DNA of 64,000 bases from Gemmatimonadota bacterium (GCA_022825135.1 JAJDYN010000040.1:1-64000); one strand, 5' to 3'. Shown: positions 32,600 through 43,618, counted from the first letter of the stretch. Translations and numbers: made by a program. Notes: a model not told the origin generated them from the letters alone.

Positions 32600-34108
32600 T
32601 CAGCCCGCCGAATCCGCTCCGGAGATCATCGTTCCCGCCCGGAGCAGCGCCCGCGCCTTGTTGAGCGTCTCCTCGTATTCGGCGCCGGGATCGGAGTCCG
32701 CCACGACCCCGGCCCCCGCCTGCACGTAGGCCTTCCCCCGCGTCGCCAGCAGCGTGCGGATGGCGATGGCGGTGTCCATGGTCCTGCCCCCGTAGGCGAG
32801 ATAGCCGACGGCGCCGCCGTAGGGACCCCGGCGCACGGGTTCCAGCTCGTCGATGATCTCCATGGCGCGCACCTTGGGCGCTCCCGAGAGCGTCCCCGCC
32901 GGGAAGCCGGCCAGGAGCGCGTCCAGCGCCGTGAGCCCTTCCCGGAGGTCTCCTTCCACCCGGCTGACGATGTGCATGACGTGCGAGTAGCGTTCGACCG
33001 CCATCAGCTCCGAGACGCGCACGGTGCCGGAGCGCGCCACCCGGCCCACGTCGTTGCGTCCCAGGTCGACGAGCATGCGGTGCTCCGCCAGCTCCTTCTC
33101 GTCCGCGGCCAGCTCGGCGGCCAGGCGGGCGTCCTCCTCGGGGGTGGCGCCCCGCGCGCGAGTCCCGGCGATCGGGCGCACGGTCACGACGCCGTCCTCC
33201 ACCCGAACCAGCAGTTCCGGGGAGCTGCCCACCAGGGTCACGCCGTCCAGCTCGACGAAGTACAGGTAGGGCGACGGGTTGAGCGTCCGGAGCACCCGGT
33301 AGAGCTCGAAGGGCGACCCCGCGAGCGACATCTCGAGCCGCTGGCTGAGCACGACCTGGAAGGCGTCGCCCGCGAAGATGTAGTCGCGGATGGTCTCGAC
33401 GGCGCCCTCGAACTCGCGGCGGCTCATGCTGCTCTCGAACGCGGGGTCGGAGGCGGGTTCGGGCAGCAGCTCCATGGGCGGGGGCGCGGGAGCCGTGCGC
33501 AACGAATGGATGACGGCGGCGACCTTCCGGAGCCCCCGCTCGTAGCGGGCGCGCAACTCCTCCTCCCCGAGCCCGGGCTCGACCGGAACGGCGGCGATTA
33601 CGTTCGCCCGCCCCAGCAGGTTGTCGACCGCGAGCACGACATCGGTGAACATGAACACCGCGTCCGGGATGTCGAGACCGTCCGGAGGGGCGTTCGGCAG
33701 CCGCTCCAGCTGGCGCACCACGTCGTATCCCAGATAGCCGACGGCGCCTCCCCAGAAGCGGGGCAGTTCCGGGACGTCGGCAGGCTGGTACGCCTCCAGC
33801 CGCCGGGAAAGGTCGGCGAGGGGGTCGTCGGTCTCGACCGGCTGCCATCCGCCGCCGCGCGTCCACCAGGTGGCGCTTCCGCCGTGGAGGCGCCAGGCCG
33901 CCGCCGGGTTCGTCCCCAGGAAGCTGTAGCGGGCCCAGCGCTCGCCTCCCACCACCGACTCCAGCAGGAAGCCCCAGGGCGGGCGCACAATCCGTGCGTA
34001 GGCGGTGACCGCCGTGTCCACATCGAAGAGCAACTCCGCCCAGACCGGCACCAGACGGCTGTCATGGGCGAGGTCGCGGAAGCGCTCGAAGGAGAGGCCA
34101 GGATTCAT
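32600..34108 (-). CDS. trpE: Anthranilate synthase component I
   Basis: Converts chorismate, with ammonia from a glutaminase partner, to anthranilate, the first step of tryptophan biosynthesis. The 502-residue length fits TrpE. The feedback-inhibition element LLESVVGGERWARYSFLG lies near the N-terminus. The chorismate-binding signatures are GTRARGATPEEDARLAAELAADEKELAEHRMLVDLGRNDVGRV and SGAPKVRAMEIIDELEP. ATG 34108 (MNPGLSFERF) is chosen because family homology begins there; ATG 34135 is 9 codons longer. No trpG or other trp gene is adjacent. The gene is divergent from hyuA, with 55 bp between the two starts. Confidence 0.92.
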   Translation of the reverse strand: MNPGLSFERFRDLAHDSRLVPVWAELLFDVDTAVTAYARIVRPPWGFLLESVVGGERWARYSFLGTNPAAAWRLHGGSATWWTRGGGWQPVETDDPLADLSRRLEAYQPADVPELPRFWGGAVGYLGYDVVRQLERLPNAPPDGLDIPDAVFMFTDVVLAVDNLLGRANVIAAVPVEPGLGEEELRARYERGLRKVAAVIHSLRTAPAPPPMELLPEPASDPAFESSMSRREFEGAVETIRDYIFAGDAFQVVLSQRLEMSLAGSPFELYRVLRTLNPSPYLYFVELDGVTLVGSSPELLVRVEDGVVTVRPIAGTRARGATPEEDARLAAELAADEKELAEHRMLVDLGRNDVGRVARSGTVRVSELMAVERYSHVMHIVSRVEGDLREGLTALDALLAGFPAGTLSGAPKVRAMEIIDELEPVRRGPYGGAVGYLAYGGRTMDTAIAIRTLLATRGKAYVQAGAGVVADSDPGAEYEETLNKARALLRAGTMISGADSAG

Positions 34109-34163
34109 GCGACCGAACCTGACGCGCGTGCCCATGCCTAGCAACACCCTGGAGGGACCATCG

Positions 34164-36174
<2,011 letters not shown>

Positions 36175-36176
<2 letters not shown>

Positions 36177-36192
36177 TCCAACTAACTGGACT
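36175..36192 (+). terminator. Weak hairpin at the hyuA stop codon
   Basis: AGTCCA (36175-36180) and TGGACT (36187-36192) are perfect 6-bp arms around ACTAAC, beginning inside the hyuA TAG stop. No T-tract follows, so this is at best a factor-assisted terminator or RNA-stability hairpin. Confidence 0.25.
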
Positions 36193-36300
36193 TAGGCCAT
36201 CACCGGACCTGGTCCGGCGACCTATGCTCCTTGGGCCCGACGGGCGCGCCTCGCGGGCTGAAACTTGCCGCACCATCGAGTCCCGGTTAGGACAGCAGAC

Positions 36301-37509
36301 ATGCGAAAGAAACCGATTGCCGGACTGCTCTGCCTGGGCATGTGGAGCGCGGGATGCGGAGGCATGGGAGATGCCTCGAACCAGCCTCGCACGGAACCGG
36401 AAGCGAACCACTCCCTCCTCCCCGGTCCTTCGACCTTCGACTCATCCGAGCTTCCGCAGCTCGCCGACGCATTCTCGGTCATCGTAGGCGGGTTCTTCCT
36501 TCCCGATTCCGGAATGGTTCTGGTCGAGCGCACCGAGGTCTACTTCGTCGACATGGCTTCCGGGGAGACCAGAGTGTTCGGCCGGGAGGGCGGCGGGCCA
36601 CTCGAGTTCCGCCGTATCCACCGGGCCCTGCGCAGCCCGCAGGGCATCGCGCTCCAGGACAACTACCGACTTCGCGTAGTGTTCCTAGACAACCGCGGCG
36701 AGTTCGTGGGCGACACACGCTATAACACGGTCCCGTTCAAGGGCAGCCTCATGGGTGCACCGCCGGTGGCCGTTCATCCGGATGGGCGCATCGTCTTCGG
36801 TGACCGGGAAGGCAAGAACTTCGGCAGCTACCGGGGACGCACATGGGACCCGATCGAGTACCTGGCAGTGGACAGCGCAGGCGAGGTCGAGGTCGTCGCC
36901 CAGGGCAAGGGCTCCGAATATCACTACGAGGCGAGGAGCAGTGGCAGCGTGTTCTTCGGGCATTCCACCCTTATGGCGGCCTCTTCGGATCGCGTTGCCA
37001 TCGCCGAGACCGACCGGGAAGCGATCCGGGTGTTCGGATGGGATGGAGGCGAAGTCGGTCGCATTCCCATGCCGCCGGCCGTTCGGCCGTCCAGAGACCA
37101 GGTGCGTGCGGCACGCGAGTACAGGGCTGGTGCACCTTCGAGATCGCTGGAGAGGCTGAGCAGGGCCCCGACCGAAGTCCCGGCCGTGGTGCTGGAGGGG
37201 TTGGCCGACCTCGCTGCGCTACGCCCCGATTTGGACAACTGGCCGGTGAACGACCTGGCACCGCCGATCGATCAGCTGTTCGTCGACTTCGACGAGAGGC
37301 TCTGGGTGCGCGGTTACCACTTCACCGACCAGGACAGCGTTACATGGCGCGTGTGGGACATGGAGCGGTTCACGCCGGTGTTCCAGGTGAAGCTGGCGGC
37401 CGACGAGGAGCTGCTGGACGCGAGAGGGGACGTCGTACTGCTGCGCCGCGAGGACGAACTGGACGTTCCGCGGGCCGTGGTGAGCAGGCTTGAACCAGCC
37501 GCGCCTTAG
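36301..37509 (+). CDS. Six-bladed beta-propeller lipoprotein of unknown function
   Basis: A 402-residue predicted lipoprotein; the signal sequence MRKKPIAGLLCLGMWSAGC ends in a lipobox at Cys19. The remainder is beta-rich with spaced propeller-like strands (VYFVDMASGETRVFGREGGGPLEF, VAVHPDGRIVFGDREG, IRVFGWDGGEVGRIPMP), matching the widespread but uncharacterised 6-bladed beta-propeller proteins of environmental bacteria. TTAGGACAG precedes the start. It stands between hyuA and a convergent lipoprotein gene (6 bp between stops), so it is probably transcribed alone. No enzymatic motif is visible. Confidence 0.75.
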   Translation: MRKKPIAGLLCLGMWSAGCGGMGDASNQPRTEPEANHSLLPGPSTFDSSELPQLADAFSVIVGGFFLPDSGMVLVERTEVYFVDMASGETRVFGREGGGPLEFRRIHRALRSPQGIALQDNYRLRVVFLDNRGEFVGDTRYNTVPFKGSLMGAPPVAVHPDGRIVFGDREGKNFGSYRGRTWDPIEYLAVDSAGEVEVVAQGKGSEYHYEARSSGSVFFGHSTLMAASSDRVAIAETDREAIRVFGWDGGEVGRIPMPPAVRPSRDQVRAAREYRAGAPSRSLERLSRAPTEVPAVVLEGLADLAALRPDLDNWPVNDLAPPIDQLFVDFDERLWVRGYHFTDQDSVTWRVWDMERFTPVFQVKLAADEELLDARGDVVLLRREDELDVPRAVVSRLEPAAP

Positions 37510-37515
37510 CTCTTC

Positions 37516-38256
37516 CTACGGCTCGTACTCCACCCTCACGCCGCCCATCATCCGAGCCACGCCCTCGGCCGAGACTTCCATGACCTCGACGCGCTCCGTC
37601 AGCTCGACCGTGTATTCGCCGGCGGTGGCCACGGAGAGAGTGCCCTGCGCGCGCAGGACGGCCTGCTGCCCGCCCGCGGCATCGCGCACATCCTCGTAGT
37701 CTCCATCCAGAGCGAGCCTGACGGTGTCCGCGGGCAAAATCCGGCTGTCGATCCACACCATGCGGTCCCCGAAACTGGCCTGGCCGCGCCACGCGAGGTC
37801 TTCGCCCCGGTTGTAGTTGGTGATCACGATCGCCCGGAAATTGATTCCCTGCTGCAGGGATATCTCCAGGAGCCCATTGGCGGTTTCCCCGGTGCTCCCG
37901 ATGTCGTCCGGAAGTTCGCCCGGCGGGAGAAACTGGTAGCCAGTGACCAGTGCGCGCAGGGCGACATCCACGAGCGGGTTCGGGGTCTCCGATCCGTCGC
38001 CCGGCTCGAGCACCAGCGAACGGGTCAGCTGCCGGGCATCCTCCCCGGGGATGGTCCAGGTCGAGTCGATGGCCGCGCCCTCGAAGACCATGCTGTCCGC
38101 GCTGGTGGCGCGAACCTCCAGCGTGCGCACGTTCAGTCGCCCGCCCCCGTCCTGGGGGGCGCATGCGGCCAGACCGATCGCCGCAAGCATCGCGAAGGCC
38201 AACGCGCGCGTGTTGCCGGTGCATCTTCCGTCTCTGTAGTCCCTTGTCTCTTTCAT
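37516..38256 (-). CDS. Predicted lipoprotein of unknown function
   Basis: A 246-residue protein with a hydrophobic N-terminal segment and lipobox LAACAPQ (Cys32). The rest is beta-rich and acidic (SADSMVFEGAAIDSTWTIPGEDARQL; GRILP-like strand ends; VEVMEVSAEGVARMMGGVRVEYEP at the C-terminus). I do not recognise the family. Its ATG overlaps the upstream membrane-protein stop by 4 bp (ATGA), making it the last gene of a coupled run with rsgA, a flavin reductase-like gene and that membrane protein. Confidence 0.65.
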   Translation of the reverse strand: MKETRDYRDGRCTGNTRALAFAMLAAIGLAACAPQDGGGRLNVRTLEVRATSADSMVFEGAAIDSTWTIPGEDARQLTRSLVLEPGDGSETPNPLVDVALRALVTGYQFLPPGELPDDIGSTGETANGLLEISLQQGINFRAIVITNYNRGEDLAWRGQASFGDRMVWIDSRILPADTVRLALDGDYEDVRDAAGGQQAVLRAQGTLSVATAGEYTVELTERVEVMEVSAEGVARMMGGVRVEYEP

Positions 38257-38975
38257 GACTCCGGGTTTCCCGCTGGTTCGAGTGGTTGAGGTCGATCCTC
38301 CAATATAGCCGCGCTCGCCGCATCTTTTTCCCCGCCCGCCGCGTCAGGATCCACTCCCCCCTTCTCCCGGTGGGCCTGATCCGCCGCGCGCGTCACGGCG
38401 GACCCGACCAGCAGGGCCGCGCCCGACACCGCGGCCATGCACAACAGCACCAGCACCGGGGGTGCGAGACGGGGAACCAGGAAGAGCCCGTAGATGAGGA
38501 ATCCGGTCGCGGCGCCCAGCAGCGCGGGCCCTCCCCCGGCCACGGTTCCCCCCTCCGCATCACGGCTGCCCGCCCGGCACACCAGCCCGAGCACCGATCC
38601 CGCCATGTACAGCGGGAGCGCCGCCAGCAGCGCGAGCGCGGCCGCCTGTCCGCCTCCGTTCCACACCTCCGACAGGCCGCCGAAGTAGCCCCACAGCGAG
38701 GTGAGGATGCCGGCCAGCCCCAGCGACACCAGCGTGAGGTGCAGGTGTCGCCGCAGGTGTCGGGAGATTTCATCCGTGGGCACGCGGGTGGCGAAGAGCA
38801 GCCCCGCCCCCGCGGCGGCGGCCTCGGTGGTGAGGACGACGGTGGTCGCCCGCAGCAGCCCGGACCCCTCGTACAGGATCAGCCCGGCGGCCATCTCGCC
38901 CATGACCCCCATGACCCCGCCGATGAGAAACGCCGCCAGATGCGTCCGGCGGATCGTCGTACCCATGCCCGTCAT
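38253..38975 (-). CDS. Polytopic membrane protein of unknown function
   Basis: A 240-residue protein with six or seven hydrophobic segments (HLAAFLIGGVMGVMGEMAAGLIL; LVSLGLAGILTSLWGYFGG; ALALLAALPLYMAGSVLGLV; LLGAATGFLIYGLFLVPRL; VLVLLCMAAVSGAALLVG) and a polar, Asp/Ala-rich C-terminal tail. No family motif is recognised. It is coupled at both ends by ATGA overlaps: its start at 38975 to the flavin reductase-like stop, and its stop to the lipoprotein start. Confidence 0.7.
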   Translation of the reverse strand: MTGMGTTIRRTHLAAFLIGGVMGVMGEMAAGLILYEGSGLLRATTVVLTTEAAAAGAGLLFATRVPTDEISRHLRRHLHLTLVSLGLAGILTSLWGYFGGLSEVWNGGGQAAALALLAALPLYMAGSVLGLVCRAGSRDAEGGTVAGGGPALLGAATGFLIYGLFLVPRLAPPVLVLLCMAAVSGAALLVGSAVTRAADQAHREKGGVDPDAAGGEKDAASAAILEDRPQPLEPAGNPES

Positions 38976-39436
38976 CGCCCGTACTCGCTTCGGAAGAACA
39001 CCAGCGGGTCGCCTTCCCCGGCCCCGCACCCCAGCACTTCACCCACCACGATGGAGTGGTCGCCCGCCGGATGCACGGCCCGGACCCGGCAGTCGAGCCA
39101 GGCGAGCGCGTCCGGCAGGACCGGGCTCCCGGAAGAGCTGTCGCGGAACTCGACCCCCGCGAACCGCTCGCGGTGGGTTCCGCGCGCGAAGCGATGCGCC
39201 ATCTCCTCCTGGCCGCTCGCCAGCACGCTGACCGCGAACGCTCCCGAAGCGATGACGGGATCGTGCGAGTTGCCGCTCCGGTCGAGACACACCAGCACCA
39301 GAGGCGGGTTCAGCGAGACCGAGCTGACCGCGTTGACCGTCAGCCCGTGCACCGAGCCATCGAGCCGGCTGGTGACCAGCGCCACCCCGGTCACCAGGCG
39401 GCTCATCACGTCCCGAAACCGGTTCTCGTCTACCAT
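38972..39436 (-). CDS. Flavin reductase-like, FMN-binding domain protein
   Basis: A 154-residue member of the flavin reductase-like family (split-barrel FMN-binding). Typical features are FRDVMSRLVTGVALVTSR at the start, GLTVNAVSSVSLNPPLVLVCLDRSG, AVSVLASGQEEMAHRFA, and WLDCRVRAVHPAGDHSIVVGEVL near the C-terminus. Such proteins reduce FMN/FAD with NAD(P)H for partner monooxygenases, or carry FMN. ATG 39436 is used because homology begins there; a TTG at 39523 overlapping the rsgA stop would add 29 residues. No monooxygenase gene is adjacent. Confidence 0.85.
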   Translation of the reverse strand: MVDENRFRDVMSRLVTGVALVTSRLDGSVHGLTVNAVSSVSLNPPLVLVCLDRSGNSHDPVIASGAFAVSVLASGQEEMAHRFARGTHRERFAGVEFRDSSSGSPVLPDALAWLDCRVRAVHPAGDHSIVVGEVLGCGAGEGDPLVFFRSEYGR

Positions 39437-39519
39437 CGCGTCCACCCCGGAGGCGACCGCCGCCGTCCGCGGCGCCTCACATCCGGCTGCCACTGCCAAC
39501 ACCCCGCACTCCGGCGCAT

Positions 39520-40419
39520 TCAATCGACCTCCTCCAGGAGCGCCTGGTAGTGCGTGTAGCGGCTCCTGGCGACCCCGCCCGAACGGACGCTCTCGTGAAC
39601 CGCGCAGTCGGGTTCATGCACATGGCTGCATCCGCGGAATCGGCAGCCCTCTCCGAGCGCCCCGATCTCCGGGAAACATCGGTCAAGCCGTCCCGCCGGG
39701 ACACCCCAGAGGCCGACATCGCCGAACCCCGGTGTGTCCGCCACCAGCGTGCCGTCCGAGAGCCGAAGCAGGCGGCTGGTCACCGTGGTGTGCCGACCGG
39801 TACCGGTCTTGGGGCTGAGTTCGCCGATGCGCAGGCCCAGGGACGGGTCGAGCCGGTTCAGGAGGCTGGATTTCCCCGTCCCCGAGGGACCCACCAGCGC
39901 GCAGATGCCGCGCACGGCGACCGAGCGCAGCCGACGGAGACCGAGGCCCGATTCGGCGCTGGCGAGGACGACCTCGTAGCCGATCCGGCGATAGAGGTCG
40001 CGCACCGGTTTCGAGGCGGCGCGGGCTCCCGGCAGGTCCTGCTTGTTGATCACCAGCGTGCAGGGAAGCGCGTTGGCCGCGCACACGGCGAGGATGCGGT
40101 CCAGATAGCCCAGGCTGAGATCCGGGTCGCGGGCGGACATCACCACGACGACCCGCTCGAGATTGGCCGCCATCACCTTCGCCGTGCGCCCGTGCGCCCC
40201 ACGGCGGAGGAAGGCGGTCGTGCGCGGGAGCACCTCCTCGACGGTGGCGTCGCCGCCGTCCAGAGCCACCCTGACGCGATCCCCGATGACCACGCGGCCT
40301 CCCTTCCAGGGCCTGGCCTTGAGGCGTCCGCGAAGAGAGGAGTCGACCGAAGTGCCGTTTTCGAGCTGGACGCGGTAGACGCCGCCCACCACCTCGTAAA
40401 CCCGTCCGATGGAGGTCAC
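39520..40419 (-). CDS. rsgA: Ribosome small subunit-dependent GTPase A
   Basis: Circularly permuted GTPase that checks late 30S ribosome maturation. The 299-residue product begins with an OB-fold (GRVYEVVGGVYRVQLENG). The permuted motif order is visible: G4 VINKQDLPG, G1 GPSGTGKSSLLNRL, G3 DTPGFGDVG. The C-terminal zinc knuckle is CRFRGCSHVHEPDC. It heads a minus-strand run with the flavin reductase-like, membrane and lipoprotein genes. Confidence 0.95.
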   Translation of the reverse strand: MTSIGRVYEVVGGVYRVQLENGTSVDSSLRGRLKARPWKGGRVVIGDRVRVALDGGDATVEEVLPRTTAFLRRGAHGRTAKVMAANLERVVVVMSARDPDLSLGYLDRILAVCAANALPCTLVINKQDLPGARAASKPVRDLYRRIGYEVVLASAESGLGLRRLRSVAVRGICALVGPSGTGKSSLLNRLDPSLGLRIGELSPKTGTGRHTTVTSRLLRLSDGTLVADTPGFGDVGLWGVPAGRLDRCFPEIGALGEGCRFRGCSHVHEPDCAVHESVRSGGVARSRYTHYQALLEEVD

Positions 40420-40516
40420 GGCCGCGCGATGCGGTGAACCGGGATGAGTGGCGCGGAGGACGGAACCCCCCGGCGGTGGGGGAGGAAGGGTGCGAGCCGG
40501 CGCCGCACCCCGGATG

Positions 40517-41464
40517 TCACGCGGCGAAGGATTCCAGCGCGGATCCTTTCTCGCCGTCCCGCAGGCGGCGCAGCGCCCGGTCGCGCAGCTGGCGGATGCG
40601 CTCGCGCGTCACCCCCAGCATGTTGCCGATCTCCTCCAGCGTGTGCTCCCGCTCGCCCTGCAGCCCGAAGTAGAGGCGCAGGACCTTGGCGTCGCGGGCC
40701 TCGAGCGTGGTGAGCGCCACGTTGACCGACTCGGCCAGCAGCCGGGCTTCCACACCCAGCTCGGGCTCCGTGGCCTCCTCCGTCAGGAACCGCTCCACCA
40801 GTTGCGAGTCCTCGCTGTCGCCGATGGGGGCGTCCAGGCGGATTTCCGCCGCGTTCAGGGTCTGGAGCGACTCGATCAGCTCGGGCGTAAGCCGGGTGGC
40901 CTTGGACAGCTCCTCCGGAGAGGGCTCGCGCCCGCGCTCCTGCCGCAGCCGCTCCTTCTCGCGGAAGATGCGCGCGAGGTCGGAGGCGCGATTCAGGGGA
41001 ACGCGCACCGAGCGGCCCTGATTGGCCAGGGAGGCCAGGATGGCCTGGCGGATCCACCACACGGCGTAGCTGATGAACTTGACGCCCTGCTCCGGATCGA
41101 ACTTCCGGGCCGCCGTAACCAGGCCGACGTTGCCCTCCTGGATCAGGTCCGTCAGCGATACCCCCCGATTCTGGTACTTCTTGGCCACGCTGATGACGAA
41201 CCGCAGGTTGGCGCGCGCCAGCTCCTGCACCGCATCCTCGTCGCCCTTCTGAGCCCGCGCCCCCAGCACCTTCTCCTGCTCCGGGGTGATCAGCTCGTGC
41301 CGGCTGACGTCGCGCAGGTACTGGTCGAGCGCACTCTGCTCCTCGACGCCGGTATCGAAGCCGACGAGCAGGCTGGTCGAGCGCTTCTTTCGGCGAGGAC
41401 CCACCTTCTTTCGCCGAACCACCTTCTTTCGGCGAACCACTTTCTTTCGCAGCGTAGCGGGCAT
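40517..41464 (-). CDS. Sigma-70 family group 1/2 RNA polymerase sigma factor with Lys/Arg-repeat N-terminus
   Basis: A 315-residue sigma factor with regions 1.2 to 4. Region 1.2 is DQYLRDVSRHELITPEQEKVLGARAQ; region 2 is ELARANLRFVISVAKKYQNRGVSLTDLIQEGNVGL to FISYAVWWIRQAI; region 3 is GREPSPEELSKATRL; region 4 is EHTLEEIGNMLGVTRERIRQLRDRALRRLR. It is too short for a typical RpoD with region 1.1 and resembles RpoS/RpoD-like group 2 factors. The N-terminus is odd: tandem KKVVRR units make a strongly basic tail (residues ~5-30) encoded by an 18-bp repeat. ATG 41464 lies behind AAGGAG at ~12 nt spacing. Confidence 0.92.
   Translation of the reverse strand: MPATLRKKVVRRKKVVRRKKVGPRRKKRSTSLLVGFDTGVEEQSALDQYLRDVSRHELITPEQEKVLGARAQKGDEDAVQELARANLRFVISVAKKYQNRGVSLTDLIQEGNVGLVTAARKFDPEQGVKFISYAVWWIRQAILASLANQGRSVRVPLNRASDLARIFREKERLRQERGREPSPEELSKATRLTPELIESLQTLNAAEIRLDAPIGDSEDSQLVERFLTEEATEPELGVEARLLAESVNVALTTLEARDAKVLRLYFGLQGEREHTLEEIGNMLGVTRERIRQLRDRALRRLRDGEKGSALESFAA
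41402..41451 (-). repeat. Tandem 18-bp repeat in the sigma-factor N-terminus
   Basis: Nearly three copies of an 18-bp unit (plus-strand core CTTCTTTCGCCGAACCAC with small changes) lie between about 41402 and 41451. They encode tandem basic KKVVRR units at the N-terminus of the sigma factor. Copy-number change here would lengthen or shorten the basic tail in steps of six residues without breaking the frame. Confidence 0.75.
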
Positions 41465-41670
41465 TCTGAAAACGGTCTCCTTGTCAGCCCCGGCGACCTG
41501 TCGGCGCGCTGTGGTCGCATTCGTGTCGGCCCCGCATACCCACGCACGAGGCGTAGGATCCGCAGCCCTTAACAGTAATAAGATATCCGGAATTGTCCAG
41601 AACACCGGATTCAGGTGCCACGCATCCTAAACCCCACCGCCACCGGGGTTCCGTGCGCCTGGGAGATGCC

Positions 41671-43011
41671 CTACGGGCCGGCTGCCGTTGCCGCGGACCT
41701 CGCGCGCTCCCCGGGTGGATTCCCGTTCGTCTCCGTGACCAGACCGATGACCTCGTCGGGCGGGAGCGACCTTTTTTCGAGGGTGAAGACGCGGAGCACC
41801 CGGGAGGTGCGGTAGAGCTCGCGGGCCACCCTGGGAAGGTCGATGACGCCGGGGATGCCGGTCCTGTCGAGCCTCTCCGGACGCCCGCTGCGGCGGCGCA
41901 CCAGGAGGTCCAGCTGGAACATGGCGGGCTTGCAGGGGAAGTCGATCACGACCTCGCCGGGCTCCAGGGAGAGCGCCTCGGCGAGCTGGTCCTCGAGCCG
42001 GCGGCGTTCGGGACCCGGGGCCTCGATCCAGGGGGGGAGGCTCCGGTCGCCCAGGTCGGCGGCGGTGAGTTCGGCAGCGCGCTTCGGGAGACGACGGGCC
42101 CTGAGGGCCGGGAGCCAGCGGCGGCGGATGCGGTCGGCGACGGCCCCGCCGCGGGTTCGCGCGCGGCGGCCGATCAGGTGCAGGAGCTCGTCGTCGGTCG
42201 GGCCCGCCAGCTCGCGCCCCCCGACCAGCCCCGCGGCCACCGCGTCGTTGACGATGCGCGCGCAGAGCACCGTGCCCGCGCGCACCGCGTGGTGCCAGTA
42301 CACGTTGCGGAACATCTGGTACTTGGCGAACAGCAAGGATTCCAGCGCGGTGACCGCCTTCTCGTCCACCCCCACCTCGAACGCGCCGCTCTCCGGGTCC
42401 TGGAGAATGACCAGGCCCTGCAGGAGGCGCTCGACATCCACCTCGCCGTACGGGACCCCGCAGGAGCGGGCATCGCGTTTGAGGTAGTCCATCTTGTCCA
42501 TGTCGAGGCTGCCGTGCACAAGGCCGCGCAGCGGGGCGGTGCTCTCGCCGCGGATGAGCGCGCCGATCTCCGCGGCGGCCCCGCGTCCCAGCCCGGCCAG
42601 CGCCTCCCGCACTTCGGGCGACTCCAGAAAGTGTGCCGCGACCGCCTCGTGGTCACCCGGATGATCGTCGCCGCGCAGGTCGTCGAGCGCGTGCGAGAAG
42701 GGGTAGTGGCCGATGTCGTGCAGGAGTCCCGCGTACGGTACCAGCTCGGCGCCCCTCCACACGTGGTCGGGGAGGGATTCCCGCTTCCTCAGGCTCCTGA
42801 GGGCGGTGCTCACCAGGTGGTACACGCCGAGCGCGTGGGCGAAGCGGGTGTGGGTGGCGCCCGGGTAGACCAGGTGGGCGAGACCGAGCTGGCGGATATA
42901 GCGCAGCCGCTGGAAGGCGGCGGCGTCCGTGATGCGGGCGGCAGTCGCGTCCAGCCGGATGGAGCCCCAGATCGGGTCGCGAATCAGGGTGGGCGCGCTC
43001 CAGGAGGACAT
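41671..43011 (-). CDS. HD-superfamily phosphohydrolase (dGTPase-like)
   Basis: A 446-residue HD-domain hydrolase. The N-terminal dGTPase/YdhJ-type pattern is complete: RLRYIRQLGLAHLVYPGATHTRFAHALGVYHL, then the metal HD pair LLHDIGHYPFSHALDD, and GSLDMDKMDYLKRDARSCGV. These proteins hydrolyse (d)NTPs or related phosphate esters; the exact substrate is unknown. The start ATG 43011 gives the family's normal N-terminus (DPIWGSIRLDATAARITD). The gene lies 206 bp upstream of the sigma-factor start; I see no clear promoter in that gap. Confidence 0.88.
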   Translation of the reverse strand: MSSWSAPTLIRDPIWGSIRLDATAARITDAAAFQRLRYIRQLGLAHLVYPGATHTRFAHALGVYHLVSTALRSLRKRESLPDHVWRGAELVPYAGLLHDIGHYPFSHALDDLRGDDHPGDHEAVAAHFLESPEVREALAGLGRGAAAEIGALIRGESTAPLRGLVHGSLDMDKMDYLKRDARSCGVPYGEVDVERLLQGLVILQDPESGAFEVGVDEKAVTALESLLFAKYQMFRNVYWHHAVRAGTVLCARIVNDAVAAGLVGGRELAGPTDDELLHLIGRRARTRGGAVADRIRRRWLPALRARRLPKRAAELTAADLGDRSLPPWIEAPGPERRRLEDQLAEALSLEPGEVVIDFPCKPAMFQLDLLVRRRSGRPERLDRTGIPGVIDLPRVARELYRTSRVLRVFTLEKRSLPPDEVIGLVTETNGNPPGERARSAATAAGP

Positions 43012-43080
43012 GCGGGGAAGTCTACCGGCGCGTCCCCGGGCGGAGCAATGGCGAAACGGGACGCCGGCTCGGGACGGCGG

Positions 43081-43542
43081 TCAGCCTCCGCGGCCCATCG
43101 CCCGGATGATCTCGAACTCCTCCTCGCGCACCGGCTGGACCGAGAGGCGCGAGTTCTTCACCAGCACCATCCCGCTCAGGGCCGACACCTGGCGGATGTC
43201 CTTCAGCGACACGACCTCGGGGAACTTCTCCACGAACTCCACGTCGACCATGTACCAGCGCGGTTTGGCCGGGTCGGACTTCGGGTCGTAGTAGTGCTCG
43301 TCGGGATCGAAGGCGAAGTGGTCGGGATAGGCTTCCTTGCACACGCGCGCCAGCCCCGCGACGCCCGGCGGCTTGGCCATGCTGTGGTAGAAGAGCACCT
43401 CGTCGCCCACGCTCATCGCCTGCATGTTGTTGCGGGCCCCGTAGTTGCGGACGCCTTCCCACCAGGTGTAGCCGTCCCGCTCCAGGTCGTCGATCGAGTA
43501 GACGCCCGGTTCGGTCTTCATCAGCCAGTATTGCTTCGCCAT
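43081..43542 (-). CDS. EVE-domain protein
   Basis: A 153-residue single-domain EVE (PUA-like) protein: MAKQYWLMKTEPGVYSIDDL at the start, then WWEGVRNYGARNNMQAM, VGDEVLFYHSMAKPPGVAGLARV and PRWYMVDVEFVEKF. Bacterial EVE proteins are thought to bind modified bases in DNA or RNA and are encoded both as housekeeping genes and next to restriction systems. No restriction genes are near, so this looks like the housekeeping form. Confidence 0.92.
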   Translation of the reverse strand: MAKQYWLMKTEPGVYSIDDLERDGYTWWEGVRNYGARNNMQAMSVGDEVLFYHSMAKPPGVAGLARVCKEAYPDHFAFDPDEHYYDPKSDPAKPRWYMVDVEFVEKFPEVVSLKDIRQVSALSGMVLVKNSRLSVQPVREEEFEIIRAMGRGG

Positions 43543-43618
43543 TTCGGCTCCCTGTCCCGGCGCTGCCCCCGGGGTCCTCGGATTCGCGTGCGCGAGTGCC
43601 GTCCGCGCTGCCTCGACG

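Noticed and set aside
38270..38300. T-loop-like GGTTCGAGT as part of a tRNA
   Set aside because: No matching acceptor or anticodon stems around it.
41560..41600. Sigma-gene promoter TGGACA with TACTGT at 16 bp on the minus strand
   Set aside because: The -10 match is only three of six; not convincing against background.
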